From Glaciecola siphonariae (GTDB lineage Bacteria; Pseudomonadota; Gammaproteobacteria; Enterobacterales; Alteromonadaceae), in the NCBI RefSeq assembly GCF_042652645.1, contig NZ_JBHSGU010000005.1:1-64000 (forward strand): 64,000 nt of DNA, given 5' to 3'. The translations under genes were made by a program, and so were the position numbers. Below the pieces are notes generated by a model. It did not search any database. It saw nothing but the letters and a program-made list of their open reading frames with translations, and was not told where the DNA came from. The stretch's first letter is position 1; the number at the start of each line of letters is the position of its first letter. Positions 18,574 through 27,100 of this stretch are shown in pieces.

Positions 18574-19122
18574 TTAGTTAATCCAAGCGCGTTTTTGTGA
18601 AAAGTGTGAGCTCAAAAAAGCCATTTGGTCGCTCAGTATAGTGCGATTCATCAAAAAGAAACGTTCGTAAATATTCGGTACAAACGGCACTGCAAGCAGT
18701 TTCATGTTTGCTTCTTCAGGCGTGCGAGCGCCTTTTGCATGATTACATCGCTTACAGGCGGTTGCTGAATTTGTCCACGTGTTTTTGCCGCCTCGTGAAC
18801 GAGGAATGATATGGTCTCGGGTGAGCTTTACTGTGCTAAATGTATCGCCGCAATATAGGCAAGTATTGCTGTCTCGACGAAATAGATAACGATTGCAGAG
18901 CGATATCTTTCCTGCGTCTTGCGTGATTTTGCCGTCACAAGCGATGATGGTTGAAATTGCTAGGGTGCTTTGCTCACCTAAGCGATTCCAGCCGCCTCGC
19001 AGCACAACTTTACTCTCACCAAGTTCGAACAATACTTTATCTTGTACATAGCACTTTGCCGCTTCTTCTTGTGATATCCAAGTTTGCGGCATTCCTGACT
19101 TATTTAAGCGCAAAATTAACAT
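18574..19122 (-). CDS. HNH endonuclease domain protein
   Basis: 182 residues from the ATG at 19122. The C-terminal HNH module has a zinc pair CLYCG, the catalytic DHIIPRSRGGKN, the central Asn (TWTNSATAC) and the second zinc pair CKRCN (about residues 93-145). The N-terminal part, with the GGWNRLG block, is typical of the small stand-alone HNH proteins common in gammaproteobacteria and cyanobacteria. The biological substrate is unknown. It is a single gene, not part of a visible restriction or mobile system. Confidence 0.85.
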   Translation of the reverse strand: MLILRLNKSGMPQTWISQEEAAKCYVQDKVLFELGESKVVLRGGWNRLGEQSTLAISTIIACDGKITQDAGKISLCNRYLFRRDSNTCLYCGDTFSTVKLTRDHIIPRSRGGKNTWTNSATACKRCNHAKGARTPEEANMKLLAVPFVPNIYERFFLMNRTILSDQMAFLSSHFSQKRAWIN

Positions 19123-19282
19123 TAGCAAATCCCAAAAGAATTATTTTAATTGTTTGTTAATTAAGCAATATGACAGTCTTGTGCGCGCGGGCGCAACTAT
19201 TATTCGGGTGTTTTTGTATCGTTTGTGTTTACACGCGTATGTTTTGTTTTACACACGCCAACGCTGTGGCATCTTCTCGGTC

Positions 19283-19307
19283 CTGCCTAAGCGCTATACT
19301 CAGGCAG
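19283..19307. repeat. inverted repeat at the motX 3' end
   Basis: Nine-base arms CTGCCTAAG and CTCAGGCAG (one G-U pair in RNA) with a 7-nt loop, starting 7 bp past the motX stop codon. There is no T-run on either side, so it may be a 3' stability hairpin rather than a strong intrinsic terminator. Confidence 0.45.
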
Positions 19308-19313
19308 TGAGAC

Positions 19314-19946
19314 TTAGCCAGCGAGCGGACGGCGAGCACTTCTTATTGCCTTTGGGTGCATTAGGTATTCGAGTTCACGCATATAAATTGCGATTTTCTG
19401 GTGGGTATCGCTGTCACTTGTTACCGCGTTATACAACCAGTGGTATAGGTCTTCAAAATCATAGGGGCTGCCGTAACCATCAATAAATAACTCAGCAAGC
19501 TGTATTTGCGCTTTTAAATTACCCAATGCAGATGCTTCTCGTAGATAAATTACCGCGCGTTTTTTGTCTTCTTGTACTAACTTACCGCTTGCATAATAGC
19601 GTCCGAGTTGCTCGAAGGCGGCAGGCAAGCCTTGTCCTGCGGCTTCTCGCATGAAGTGCACACCTTGGACTGGATTTTGTTCAACACAAACACCCCATGC
19701 AAGCATGTCGCCCCATAAAAATTGATAAGCAGGCACCCGCATGATATCGGCACGCGCTTCTATGTCTTGCACCAACTGGCAGCGGTCATCGACCACACGC
19801 TGGAGATGTGCATTTTGATTAATAAGTTTTATCAACTCGTCTTGCGAATATAGCTGAACCGCTTCAAGCTGCTGCGCCAGCGTTTTGGGCGATAGTAAAA
19901 GCGCCAGTATGATTACTAAGGGCGCCAGAAATTGACACTGTCTCAC
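19314..19946 (-). CDS. motX: sodium-driven polar flagellar motor protein MotX
   Basis: 210 residues from a GTG at 19946 that has an AAGAGG box 8 nt upstream; the longer frame lacks such a signal. Signal peptide about 1-25. The mature protein closely follows Vibrio MotX as I remember it: VQLYSQDELI, then YQFLWGDMLAWGVCVEQ, then Sel1-like repeats (GLPAAFEQLGRYYASGKLVQ, LGNLKAQIQLAELFIDGYGS), then WLYNAVTSDSDTHQKIA. MotX with MotY forms the T-ring that anchors the PomA/PomB stator in the periplasm. It is not next to other flagellar genes here, which is usual for motX. Confidence 0.92.
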   Translation of the reverse strand: MRQCQFLAPLVIILALLLSPKTLAQQLEAVQLYSQDELIKLINQNAHLQRVVDDRCQLVQDIEARADIMRVPAYQFLWGDMLAWGVCVEQNPVQGVHFMREAAGQGLPAAFEQLGRYYASGKLVQEDKKRAVIYLREASALGNLKAQIQLAELFIDGYGSPYDFEDLYHWLYNAVTSDSDTHQKIAIYMRELEYLMHPKAIRSARRPLAG

Positions 19947-20133
19947 GTCGCTTGCCTCTTTGTTAGCATAACTATATGGATATATCGGCATGACTAAGAT
20001 TTCATTAAGGCTAAAAGAATTTGGTCTCATGTAATCGCGAAGTGCAAATTTGCTGTAGTATTTATACATCGGTCTGATGCACGTTTATGACCAACATCAA
20101 TCACTTTGCCAACACGAGAATGAAATTTAGCCA

Positions 20134-21603
20134 ATGAAATATAAAGACCTGCGCGACTTTATCGACCAACTCGAAAAAAAAGGCCAGTTAAAACGCATTT
20201 CTATGGAAATCGACACTGATTTGGAAATGACCGAAATCGCTGATAGAACGCTACGTGCAGGTGGTCCTGCTATATTGTTTGAAAACCCAAAAGGCAGCAA
20301 AATTCCAGTGTTAGCAAACTTGTTTGGCACGCCGGAACGGGTTGCATTGGGTATGGGACAAGAATCTGTGGAAGCCTTACGTGAAGTCGGAAAACTCCTT
20401 GCCTTTTTAAAAGAGCCAGAGCCGCCCAAGGGCTTAAAAGATTTAGTCAGTAAAATCCCCGTGTTTAAACAAGTGCTCAATATGCCGGCAAAAGTCGTTC
20501 GAAAGGCGCCATGCCAACAAAACGTGATCAGCGGTGACGACGTTGATATATATAAATTCCCCATTCAGCGATGCTGGCCCGGCGACGCTGCACCTTTGGT
20601 AACTTGGGGTTTGACCGTTACGCGCGGTCCGCATAAAAAACGTCAAAACCTAGGCATTTATCGCCAGCAGGTAATTGCTAAAAACAAGATAATAATGCGA
20701 TGGCTGTCGCACAGGGGCGGCGCGCTTGATTTTAAAGAATGGTGTCAAACTCATCCGGGTGAACCATATCCAGTGTCAGTTGCTCTTGGTGCAGACCCCG
20801 CGACGATTTTAGGGGCCGTCACGCCTGTTCCAGACACACTGTCTGAATATGCCTTTGCTGGTTTACTGCGCGGCGATAAAACCGAAGTTGTGCAGTGCGT
20901 ATCTAACGATCTACAGGTGCCCGCGAGCGCCGAGATCGTGCTCGAAGGTTATATCGCACAAGATGAAGTGGCCGATGAGGGACCTTATGGAGACCACACC
21001 GGATACTACAACGAAGTTGATTCCTTTCCGGTATTCACTATCACCCATATTACCCATCGGGATAAGCCGATTTATCACAGCACTTATACCGGACGGCCGC
21101 CGGATGAACCTGCTATTTTGGGCGTTGCGCTTAATGAAGTGTTCGTGCCCATTTTACAAAAGCAGTTTCCTGAAATTGTTGACTTTTATTTACCACCCGA
21201 GGGCTGCTCGTATCGTATGGCCGTTGTCACCATGAAGAAGCAGTATCCCGGACATGCTAAACGAGTAATGATGGGCGTTTGGTCGTTTTTACGCCAGTTC
21301 ATGTACACTAAATTCGTGATAGTATGCGATGACGACGTTAACGCTAGAGATTGGAATGACGTTATATGGGCGATTACCACGCGGATGGACCCTGCTCGCG
21401 ACACCACATTAATTGAAAATACGCCAATAGACTATTTAGATTTTGCTTCACCGGTGTCGGGCCTCGGCTCTAAAATGGGTATGGATGCCACAAACAAATT
21501 ACCGGGTGAAACCGACAGAGAATGGGGAACCCCTATTGTGATGGACGAAGCGGTAAAGCAGAAAGTGGATAAAATTTGGGACGAATTAGGCCTATTGAAA
21601 TAG
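20134..21603 (+). CDS. ubiD: 4-hydroxy-3-polyprenylbenzoate decarboxylase
   Basis: 489 residues, the usual UbiD length. Signatures include LRAGGPAILFENPKGSKIPV near the N-terminus, the prenylated-FMN site region (WPGDAAPLVTWGLTVTRGP, NLGIYRQQVI) and the catalytic E-D-E network around DEGPYGDHTGYYN. It decarboxylates the prenylated ring in ubiquinone synthesis and needs the UbiX cofactor. It is followed by fre, the same neighbour as in E. coli, but with a repeat-filled spacer between. Confidence 0.96.
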   Translation: MKYKDLRDFIDQLEKKGQLKRISMEIDTDLEMTEIADRTLRAGGPAILFENPKGSKIPVLANLFGTPERVALGMGQESVEALREVGKLLAFLKEPEPPKGLKDLVSKIPVFKQVLNMPAKVVRKAPCQQNVISGDDVDIYKFPIQRCWPGDAAPLVTWGLTVTRGPHKKRQNLGIYRQQVIAKNKIIMRWLSHRGGALDFKEWCQTHPGEPYPVSVALGADPATILGAVTPVPDTLSEYAFAGLLRGDKTEVVQCVSNDLQVPASAEIVLEGYIAQDEVADEGPYGDHTGYYNEVDSFPVFTITHITHRDKPIYHSTYTGRPPDEPAILGVALNEVFVPILQKQFPEIVDFYLPPEGCSYRMAVVTMKKQYPGHAKRVMMGVWSFLRQFMYTKFVIVCDDDVNARDWNDVIWAITTRMDPARDTTLIENTPIDYLDFASPVSGLGSKMGMDATNKLPGETDREWGTPIVMDEAVKQKVDKIWDELGLLK

Positions 21604-21626
21604 GCCGCGTCCTGCGTTTGCGCCTC

Positions 21627-21774
21627 GTTGACATAGCCTAGATTAACATGGCCTAGGTCAACATAGCTTAGGTCAAGATAGCTTAGGTTGACATAGCTTA
21701 GGCCCTTGCAGGAATTGACAATACAGACCAGGTCTGCACAAATTAGGTCTACACAAGTTAGGTCTACAAATAAA
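21627..21774. repeat. two families of 15-bp tandem repeats between ubiD and fre
   Basis: Positions 21627-21701 hold five 15-bp units with consensus GTCAACATAGCTTAG. Positions 21730-21774 hold about three 15-bp units of a different sequence, AGGTCTACACAAGTT. Units differ by one to three bases. The repeats end about 40 bp before the fre start. Because 15 is divisible by three, they read as five-residue repeats in some frames, but no start signal supports a gene. Confidence 0.9.
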
Positions 21775-21813
21775 AAGCACAGCAGTGCCATAAAGACAAT
21801 TCACAGGAACACC

Positions 21814-22509
21814 ATGACACTCACAAAAGCAAACTTGCTTAGTAAAGAATCACTTACCCCTCATGTTTTTAAAATTGTTTTGAAACCTGAAGAACCCATC
21901 AACTTTAAAGCAGGCCAGTATTTACAAGTAGTCATGGCAGACGAAGATAAACGGCCTTTTTCAATCGCCAATACTCCTGCTACCAGCGACTTGATTGAAC
22001 TGCATATAGGTGCCACCCCCGACAACCCCTACGCTTATGAGGTTCTGCAGCGCCTTGAACAACAGCAGTGGTTAATGCTCGAGGTAGGTTTAGGCAATGC
22101 ACATGTTAAAAATACACAGTTAGAGGCCGTGTTGATTGCCGGAGGCACCGGTTACTCTTACACTAAATCAGTATTGTTTAATATTTTAGAGACGCAACCC
22201 GAACGCAAAGTGACCTTGTACTGGGGGGCAAAATCATTTGCCGATTTATACGAAGCGGCCGAATTACAAGCCCTAAGTAATAAGCACGCGCATTTTAAGT
22301 TTATCCCGGTAGTAGAATTACCTGACAGTGACTGGACCGGCAAAGTGGGCTTTGTGCATCAAGTCGTCATGCAAGATTTTACCAATTTTAGCGCGATAGA
22401 AGTGTATGTAGCCGGCCGCTTTGACATGGCAAAAGCTGTTAAGGCCGATTTGCTTCCATTGGGTTTAAAAGCAGAAAACTTAATTGGCGATGCCTTTGCC
22501 TTTATTTAA
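21814..22509 (+). CDS. fre: NAD(P)H-flavin reductase
   Basis: 231 residues from the ATG at 21814, which has an AGGA box 5 nt upstream; longer in-frame starts lie in the repeat tract. The flavin-binding RPFSIANTPA (R-x-Y/F-S-x-A/I motif) at about residue 47, the NAD-binding IAGGTGYSYTKSV and the C-terminal VYVAGRFDMAKA match E. coli Fre in order and length. It reduces free flavins, and in E. coli is found next to ubiD. Confidence 0.93.
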   Translation: MTLTKANLLSKESLTPHVFKIVLKPEEPINFKAGQYLQVVMADEDKRPFSIANTPATSDLIELHIGATPDNPYAYEVLQRLEQQQWLMLEVGLGNAHVKNTQLEAVLIAGGTGYSYTKSVLFNILETQPERKVTLYWGAKSFADLYEAAELQALSNKHAHFKFIPVVELPDSDWTGKVGFVHQVVMQDFTNFSAIEVYVAGRFDMAKAVKADLLPLGLKAENLIGDAFAFI

Positions 22510-22510
22510 G

Positions 22511-22568
22511 AGGTGAGGCGCTTGAAGGAAATCACTTAAAGGTGAATCGCTTAAAGGCGAGTTTCTAA
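22511..22568. repeat. degenerate 14-15-bp tandem repeat
   Basis: Four units starting AGGTGAGGCGCTTGA, AGGAAATCACTTAA, AGGTGAATCGCTTAA and AGGCGAGTTTCTAA begin directly after the fre stop. They are more diverged than the tract before fre but have the same period. Confidence 0.7.
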
Positions 22569-22623
22569 AACGTAAATAACGAACAAAAATTACTAGCATG
22601 AACCAACGCAGAACGGACAAATC

Positions 22624-24054
22624 ATGACCAATACCGAAGACCGCAGATTTAAATTTTTATTGCCCCTTGTAAGCGTATTTATGTGCCTAAGCGCAGGCAT
22701 CTTGCTCAGTACTAGCGCTTTTGCGCAAAGCGGCGCACCTAACACACAAGTGAAGTACAACGATCAACAAGTATTACACGATATTGCTGATGCAATATCT
22801 GCCAGCAATATTGAGCAAGACATAAGCACTTTAGTAAGTTTTGGCACTCGCCATACGCTGAGCGAGACGGAGTCTGAAACACGCGGCATTGGCGCAGCGC
22901 GCCGCTGGATTAAAGCTGAATTTGACAAAATTTCTGCTGATTGCGGTGGCTGCTTAGAGGTGTTTTATCAGTCTGAAGTCATCTCTGGTGAACGCCGAAT
23001 ACCTGACCCGGTAGAGGTAGTTTCCGTCATTGCGATACAAAAAGGTACAAGTGATCCTAATCGCTACGTTCTAATGAGCGGCGACATCGACTCACGAGTG
23101 AGCGATGTAATGAATTTTACCGACGATTCACCCGGTGCAAACGACAATGCCTCCGGTGTTGCTGGCACGCTTGAAGCTGCTCGGGTTCTTTCAAAATATA
23201 AGTTTAACGGCAGTATTGTATATGCCGCTCTGGCGGGTGAAGAGCAGGGTTTATTTGGTGGGCGTATCTTAGCCGATTACGCAAAGGCAAATAATTGGCA
23301 GCTTAAAGCTGTGCTTAACAACGATATGATTGGCAATATTGAAGGTGTTAACGGCGTAATTGACAACACCTCTGCGCGTATATTTGCCGAAGGCACGCGT
23401 CATATAGAAACCGATGATGAGGCGAGGCGACGTCGCTTTACCGGTGGTGAGGTTGATTCGCCCAGTCGAAATCTTGCGCGCTACATCGACATGATGGCCG
23501 ACCGCTACATAGACAATCTCGATACCATGGTAGTTTACCGCCTTGATCGCTTTGGGCGTGGAGGTCACCACCGTCCATTTAACGACTTAGGTTATCCTGG
23601 CGTAAGAATCATGGAAACAAATGAAAATTATAATCGTCAACATCAGGACCTGCGCACCGAAGGCGGCATTGTTTATGGTGACACCATTGACGGCGTAGAC
23701 TTCGACTACGCCGCAAAGCTTACCGCGTTAAATGCCGTGTCTCTTGCCAGCATGGCATGGGCGCCAAAACCACCCACCAAGGTAGAGATAAGTGGCGCGG
23801 TTCAGCCTTCAACCACGCTCAAATGGAGCGAGCTTGACCCTGAAGAAAACCCTCAGCTTAAAGGCTATAAAATCTACTGGCGTTACACAGATGCGCCGCA
23901 GTGGCAGTTTAGCCGCTATGTTGGAAAGGTCAGTGAGTTTACGCTGGAAAACATTGTAATCGACAATTACTTTTTTGGCGTAGCGAGCGTGAGTAACGAC
24001 GGTTTCGAAAGCCCGGTAGTTTATCCTGGTGCTGCTGGCGCGTTTGGCGAATAA
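22624..24054 (+). CDS. exported M28-family metallopeptidase
   Basis: 476 residues with a signal peptide (about 1-35, cut after AFA). The M28 core (about 140-380) shows PGANDNASGVAGTLEAARVL (bridging Asp ligand), AALAGEEQGLFGG (catalytic and ligand Glu pair) and LNNDMIGN (third-metal Asp). The position of the usual first-ligand His, in GHxD, is here GDIDSRVSD, so Asp replaces His. A fibronectin type III-like domain (about 390-470) follows. It is probably a periplasmic or secreted aminopeptidase; the substrate is unknown. Confidence 0.88.
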   Translation: MTNTEDRRFKFLLPLVSVFMCLSAGILLSTSAFAQSGAPNTQVKYNDQQVLHDIADAISASNIEQDISTLVSFGTRHTLSETESETRGIGAARRWIKAEFDKISADCGGCLEVFYQSEVISGERRIPDPVEVVSVIAIQKGTSDPNRYVLMSGDIDSRVSDVMNFTDDSPGANDNASGVAGTLEAARVLSKYKFNGSIVYAALAGEEQGLFGGRILADYAKANNWQLKAVLNNDMIGNIEGVNGVIDNTSARIFAEGTRHIETDDEARRRRFTGGEVDSPSRNLARYIDMMADRYIDNLDTMVVYRLDRFGRGGHHRPFNDLGYPGVRIMETNENYNRQHQDLRTEGGIVYGDTIDGVDFDYAAKLTALNAVSLASMAWAPKPPTKVEISGAVQPSTTLKWSELDPEENPQLKGYKIYWRYTDAPQWQFSRYVGKVSEFTLENIVIDNYFFGVASVSNDGFESPVVYPGAAGAFGE

Positions 24055-24124
24055 GCGCGAAATTTATAATCCATTATCTACTGTGGCACGTTTTACTCCT
24101 AGATGTAAAACTTTGAGGTAGGAA

Positions 24125-24913
24125 ATGGTTAATCGTTGGTATCATCCGTTGGTGTGTGCGTTTATGTTGCTTGGTGCAGTGATCGCGCAACCACATGCTC
24201 AAGAAGTTAGATTAGTGGGCAACAAAGTCGAGACCTTGATTAACGATAGAGGGCAACCCTCGCGCTTAACAGATTTGATTGAAGCGGCGCTTGCAAACGA
24301 GAATGTCACCCTAACGGCCACCACACAAGCTTGGTCCGGAAGCGGCCTCAGAAACGGTCGCTTCGACGGTTACATTGACCACTACTCACTAGATAATCCG
24401 AAACTCAACTATGTTTATTCAAAGCCGTTTGCAAATATCGCGCTGCACGTAGCATCTACTAGTGCCGATGCTGCCAACATGAATCGTCTCGACCAGCTCA
24501 ATCGCAAACGCGTGGGTTTAGAAACACGTTTTGCAAACACCGACCAAGTGCGCAGCGAAAGGTCAGTTAACTGGGCCCGCACCCAAGATTTTTTCAATAA
24601 TGTTCAACAACTGGCCGAACAGCGAGTGAACTACATTGTGGCCGACAAAATAATGCTCGACGAAATGAACAAAATGCTCATCGCCGTGGGGCAAGAGCCA
24701 CTTTATATTTCAAGCGAGCCCTTGTTCAGCGTAGATATAAGCTTAGGAATGCGCACTGCCTTTGCCGATGCGCAAAGCGTTATTACTAAGCTGAACGAAG
24801 GCATCGAAAGACTGAAAACCACCCAGCAGTACGACGAGATTTATCTTCCGTCTGTAAACGCAAAAAGCATACTCGACGAAACCATGTACGAAGATATCGT
24901 GAAGCGTTGGTAG
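24125..24913 (+). CDS. periplasmic solute-binding-like protein
   Basis: 262 residues with a signal peptide (cut near AQPHA-QE, residue 25). The layout resembles family 3 extracellular solute-binding domains: LTDLIEAAL, then FDGYIDHYSLDNPKLNYVYSKPF, then the hinge block LNRKRVGLETRFANTD, and a C-terminal helix with INLNEGIERL-like sequence. No permease genes are nearby, so it could be a stand-alone receptor or sensor. A GAGGTAGGAA stretch lies just before the ATG. Confidence 0.7.
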   Translation: MVNRWYHPLVCAFMLLGAVIAQPHAQEVRLVGNKVETLINDRGQPSRLTDLIEAALANENVTLTATTQAWSGSGLRNGRFDGYIDHYSLDNPKLNYVYSKPFANIALHVASTSADAANMNRLDQLNRKRVGLETRFANTDQVRSERSVNWARTQDFFNNVQQLAEQRVNYIVADKIMLDEMNKMLIAVGQEPLYISSEPLFSVDISLGMRTAFADAQSVITKLNEGIERLKTTQQYDEIYLPSVNAKSILDETMYEDIVKRW

Positions 24914-25063
24914 AAGTTTCCGTAATTTTTGCAAATCATTGCTTTGAGCTCAAAGCTAATATTGATTGCAAGCGAATATTAAAAAGCACCGCTTGAAAGA
25001 AAATCACTCTCGCTCAGGTCTTGGTATCCATTAGGCGTTAACTATGAACTAGGCTTTCTTGGC

Positions 25064-25528
25064 ATGAACAAATTTATTACAAAAGCGTTAGGCATCTTGC
25101 TGGTTTTTACCATTGCCTATTTTGGAAATCGCGCGTTGCAAAGCTACTTAGGTGCGCAAGCTAAACAGGATGTTGGTTTTGAGATTTTGTCGCTCGAAGA
25201 CGGCTTAAAACAAGCGAAAAAAGACAATAAGCTTATTCTTGCCAATTATTCTGCTATTTGGTGCCCGAGCTGCAGAAAGCTCGACAAGCAAGTATTTGCC
25301 GACGAAAGGGTCTACAGCACCATTGCCTCAAACTTTATTTTTGTGCTGGTGGATCACGACTCCGATGAGGGTAAAGATTTTGCCAAAAAATTCGACATAG
25401 CGGGTTTCCCAAGGGTTTTGCTGTTAAACCAAGGAGGCGAGAAACTAAGCGAATTACCCTTAAGCTTTGACCCAGATCAGTATAAGGCGAATCTTCAAAA
25501 TGTGTTAATGGCGTTTCCGCCGTCTTAA
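25064..25528 (+). CDS. thioredoxin-like protein, membrane-anchored
   Basis: 154 residues. One N-terminal hydrophobic segment (about 6-27) is followed by a thioredoxin fold with the redox motif WCPSC (about residue 66-70), the VDHDSDEG turn and the cis-proline GFPRVLLL. It resembles the DsbD-gamma/thioredoxin-7 type, facing the periplasm. Partner unknown. Confidence 0.8.
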   Translation: MNKFITKALGILLVFTIAYFGNRALQSYLGAQAKQDVGFEILSLEDGLKQAKKDNKLILANYSAIWCPSCRKLDKQVFADERVYSTIASNFIFVLVDHDSDEGKDFAKKFDIAGFPRVLLLNQGGEKLSELPLSFDPDQYKANLQNVLMAFPPS

Positions 25529-25601
25529 GCTAGACTCGAAATGTTGAAAAGTTGTGTGCTAGTAGTAGGCAAACCCCTTGTGTGCAGGTTTGCTTAACCA
25601 C

Positions 25602-25653
25602 TGAGACCATGTTAATGAATGTGCCCTCATAATTGACTTGGTCTCTTTTTTCT
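25602..25653 (+). terminator. possible intrinsic terminator, long loop
   Basis: Arms GAGACCA and TGGTCTC are separated by about 29 nt and followed by TTTTTTC on the plus strand, downstream of the thioredoxin-like gene. A second 7-bp inverted repeat (GCAAACC/GGTTTGC, 25569-25593) lies before it. The long loop makes the call uncertain. Confidence 0.4.
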
Positions 25654-25656
25654 ACT

Positions 25657-26826
25657 TTAAAAAAATGCTTGCAGGCCAGTTTGTGCGCGGCCAAGAATTA
25701 AGCCATGTATATCGTACGTCCCTTCATAAGTGTTTACTGTTTCTAAGTTAATCATATGCCGAATAACGTGAAATTCATCACTTATGCCGTTACCGCCATG
25801 CATATCGCGTGACTTTCTGGCGATGTCTAATGCTTTTGAGCAATTATTGCGTTTCATCATTGAAATCATAGCTGGGTCCATTTTATTTGCATCGATTAAA
25901 CGGCCTAATTGCAATGCTCCTTGCAGACCTAAACTGATTTCTGTTTGCATGTCGGCCAACTTGGCTTGATACAGCTGGGTTTGCGCTAAAGGTCGATTAA
26001 ACTGATGACGGTCGAGTCCGTATTGGCGCGCCGCATGCCAGCAAAATTCAGCAGCACCTAACACTCCCCAACAAATACCGTAGCGCGCCATATTTAAGCA
26101 ACTAAAAGGCCCTTTTAAGGCTTTTACCTTGGGCAGCATTGCAGATTTTGGGACCACTACATCCTGCATGACTATTTCACCGGTAATAGAGGCTTTTAAA
26201 GATTGTTTCCCGGCAATTTTTGGCGTGCTTAAACCCTGCATGCCGCGTTCTAAAATGAACCCTCGAATACTGCTGTCTGACGCTAGCTTCACCCACACCA
26301 CAAAAACATCGGCTATTGGCGAATTGGTGATCCACATTTTACTGCCGTTAATCCGATACCCACCCTCATATTCAGTCGCTATCGATTTCATTGCGGCTGG
26401 GTCTGACCCTGCATCAGGTTCGGTCAGGCCAAAACAGCCGATTGATTGACCACTTGCCAATTTCGGCAAATACTTTTGCTTTTGCTCGTCTGAGCCAAAC
26501 TGCTGTATAGGATGCATGACTAAAGAAGACTGCACGCTCATTGCGCTTCGATAGCCGCTGTCGACGCGCTCAATCTCGCGCGCGATTAAACCGTAGGAGA
26601 CATAGTTAACACCTGCGCAGCCATAGTCATGCAATGTAGCGCCGAGTAAGCCAGCACTTCCCATTTTTTGCATAATGCTGATATCAAAATGCTCTTCACG
26701 ATTGGCTTTAATAATGCCAGGCATTAATTCGCTCTGCGCAAAGTCTCTTGCGCTTTGCGCTATCATTCTCTCGTCTTCGCTAAGCTGCTGCTCTAGTAAT
26801 AAAATGTCGTGCCAATGACTCAGCAT
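25657..26826 (-). CDS. gcdH: acyl-CoA dehydrogenase, glutaryl-CoA dehydrogenase type
   Basis: 389 residues. FAD-binding FGLTEPDAGSDPAAMKS, KMWITNSPIADVFVVW, ARYGICWGVLGAAEFCW and the C-terminal TYEGTYDIHGLILGRAQTG fit glutaryl-CoA dehydrogenase more closely than other acyl-CoA dehydrogenases. The Glu of TYEGT is the catalytic base. It would convert glutaryl-CoA to crotonyl-CoA in lysine/tryptophan breakdown. An AGGG box lies 8 nt before the ATG, and a 15-bp tandem repeat lies just upstream in the leader. Confidence 0.88.
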   Translation of the reverse strand: MLSHWHDILLLEQQLSEDERMIAQSARDFAQSELMPGIIKANREEHFDISIMQKMGSAGLLGATLHDYGCAGVNYVSYGLIAREIERVDSGYRSAMSVQSSLVMHPIQQFGSDEQKQKYLPKLASGQSIGCFGLTEPDAGSDPAAMKSIATEYEGGYRINGSKMWITNSPIADVFVVWVKLASDSSIRGFILERGMQGLSTPKIAGKQSLKASITGEIVMQDVVVPKSAMLPKVKALKGPFSCLNMARYGICWGVLGAAEFCWHAARQYGLDRHQFNRPLAQTQLYQAKLADMQTEISLGLQGALQLGRLIDANKMDPAMISMMKRNNCSKALDIARKSRDMHGGNGISDEFHVIRHMINLETVNTYEGTYDIHGLILGRAQTGLQAFF

Positions 26827-26840
26827 GTTTACTGCCCTAT

Positions 26841-26906
26841 TTTGTGGTGACTAGCTTTGTGGTAACTAGCTTTGTGGTGACTAGCTTTGTGGTAACTAGC
26901 TTTGTG
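26841..26906. repeat. 15-bp tandem repeat upstream of gcdH
   Basis: Four full units and part of a fifth, TTTGTGGT(G/A)ACTAGC. Units alternate strictly between G and A at position 9, so the array is also two copies of a 30-bp unit. It begins 15 bp upstream of the gcdH start codon and would lie in its 5' leader or promoter. Confidence 0.95.
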
Positions 26907-27037
26907 TCAATTATATAAAGCCCTTCATTCAAACTAAAGTAGATTGAACAATCGCTTTGTTATTGCTTGTCATCATAGGCAAGACAAGAATAAAAGTCAT
27001 CAATCATCAAATATATGCAGCCGCCTTTAATCTTCCA

Positions 27038-27079
27038 TTGACATTGACGCATAAAAAAGCATTAATAAATTATTCCAAA
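27038..27079 (+). promoter_or_regulatory. promoter with overlapping putative MurR-type operator
   Basis: A perfect -35 TTGACA (27038-27043) is followed after 17 bp by ATTAAT (27061-27066). The sequence TAATAAATTATTCCAAA at 27063-27079 overlaps the -10. Its inverse is found in the TonB receptor promoter region at 39457-39473, all 17 bases identical. The core AATAA-A-TTATT is palindromic, and a site overlapping the -10 suits a repressor. Assignment to the MurR-type regulator at 34809 is inference from the locus. Confidence 0.55.
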
Positions 27080-27100
27080 AACGTTGAGTAAATTTGAATA

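Noticed and set aside
18574..19122. HNH protein as part of a restriction, toxin or homing system
   Set aside because: It has no methylase, immunity gene or intron-like context; the family is a widespread stand-alone protein.
21432..21791. 119-codon minus-strand frame containing pentapeptide-like units
   Set aside because: It runs into ubiD antisense, has no start signal, and its periodicity is fully explained by the 15-bp DNA repeats.
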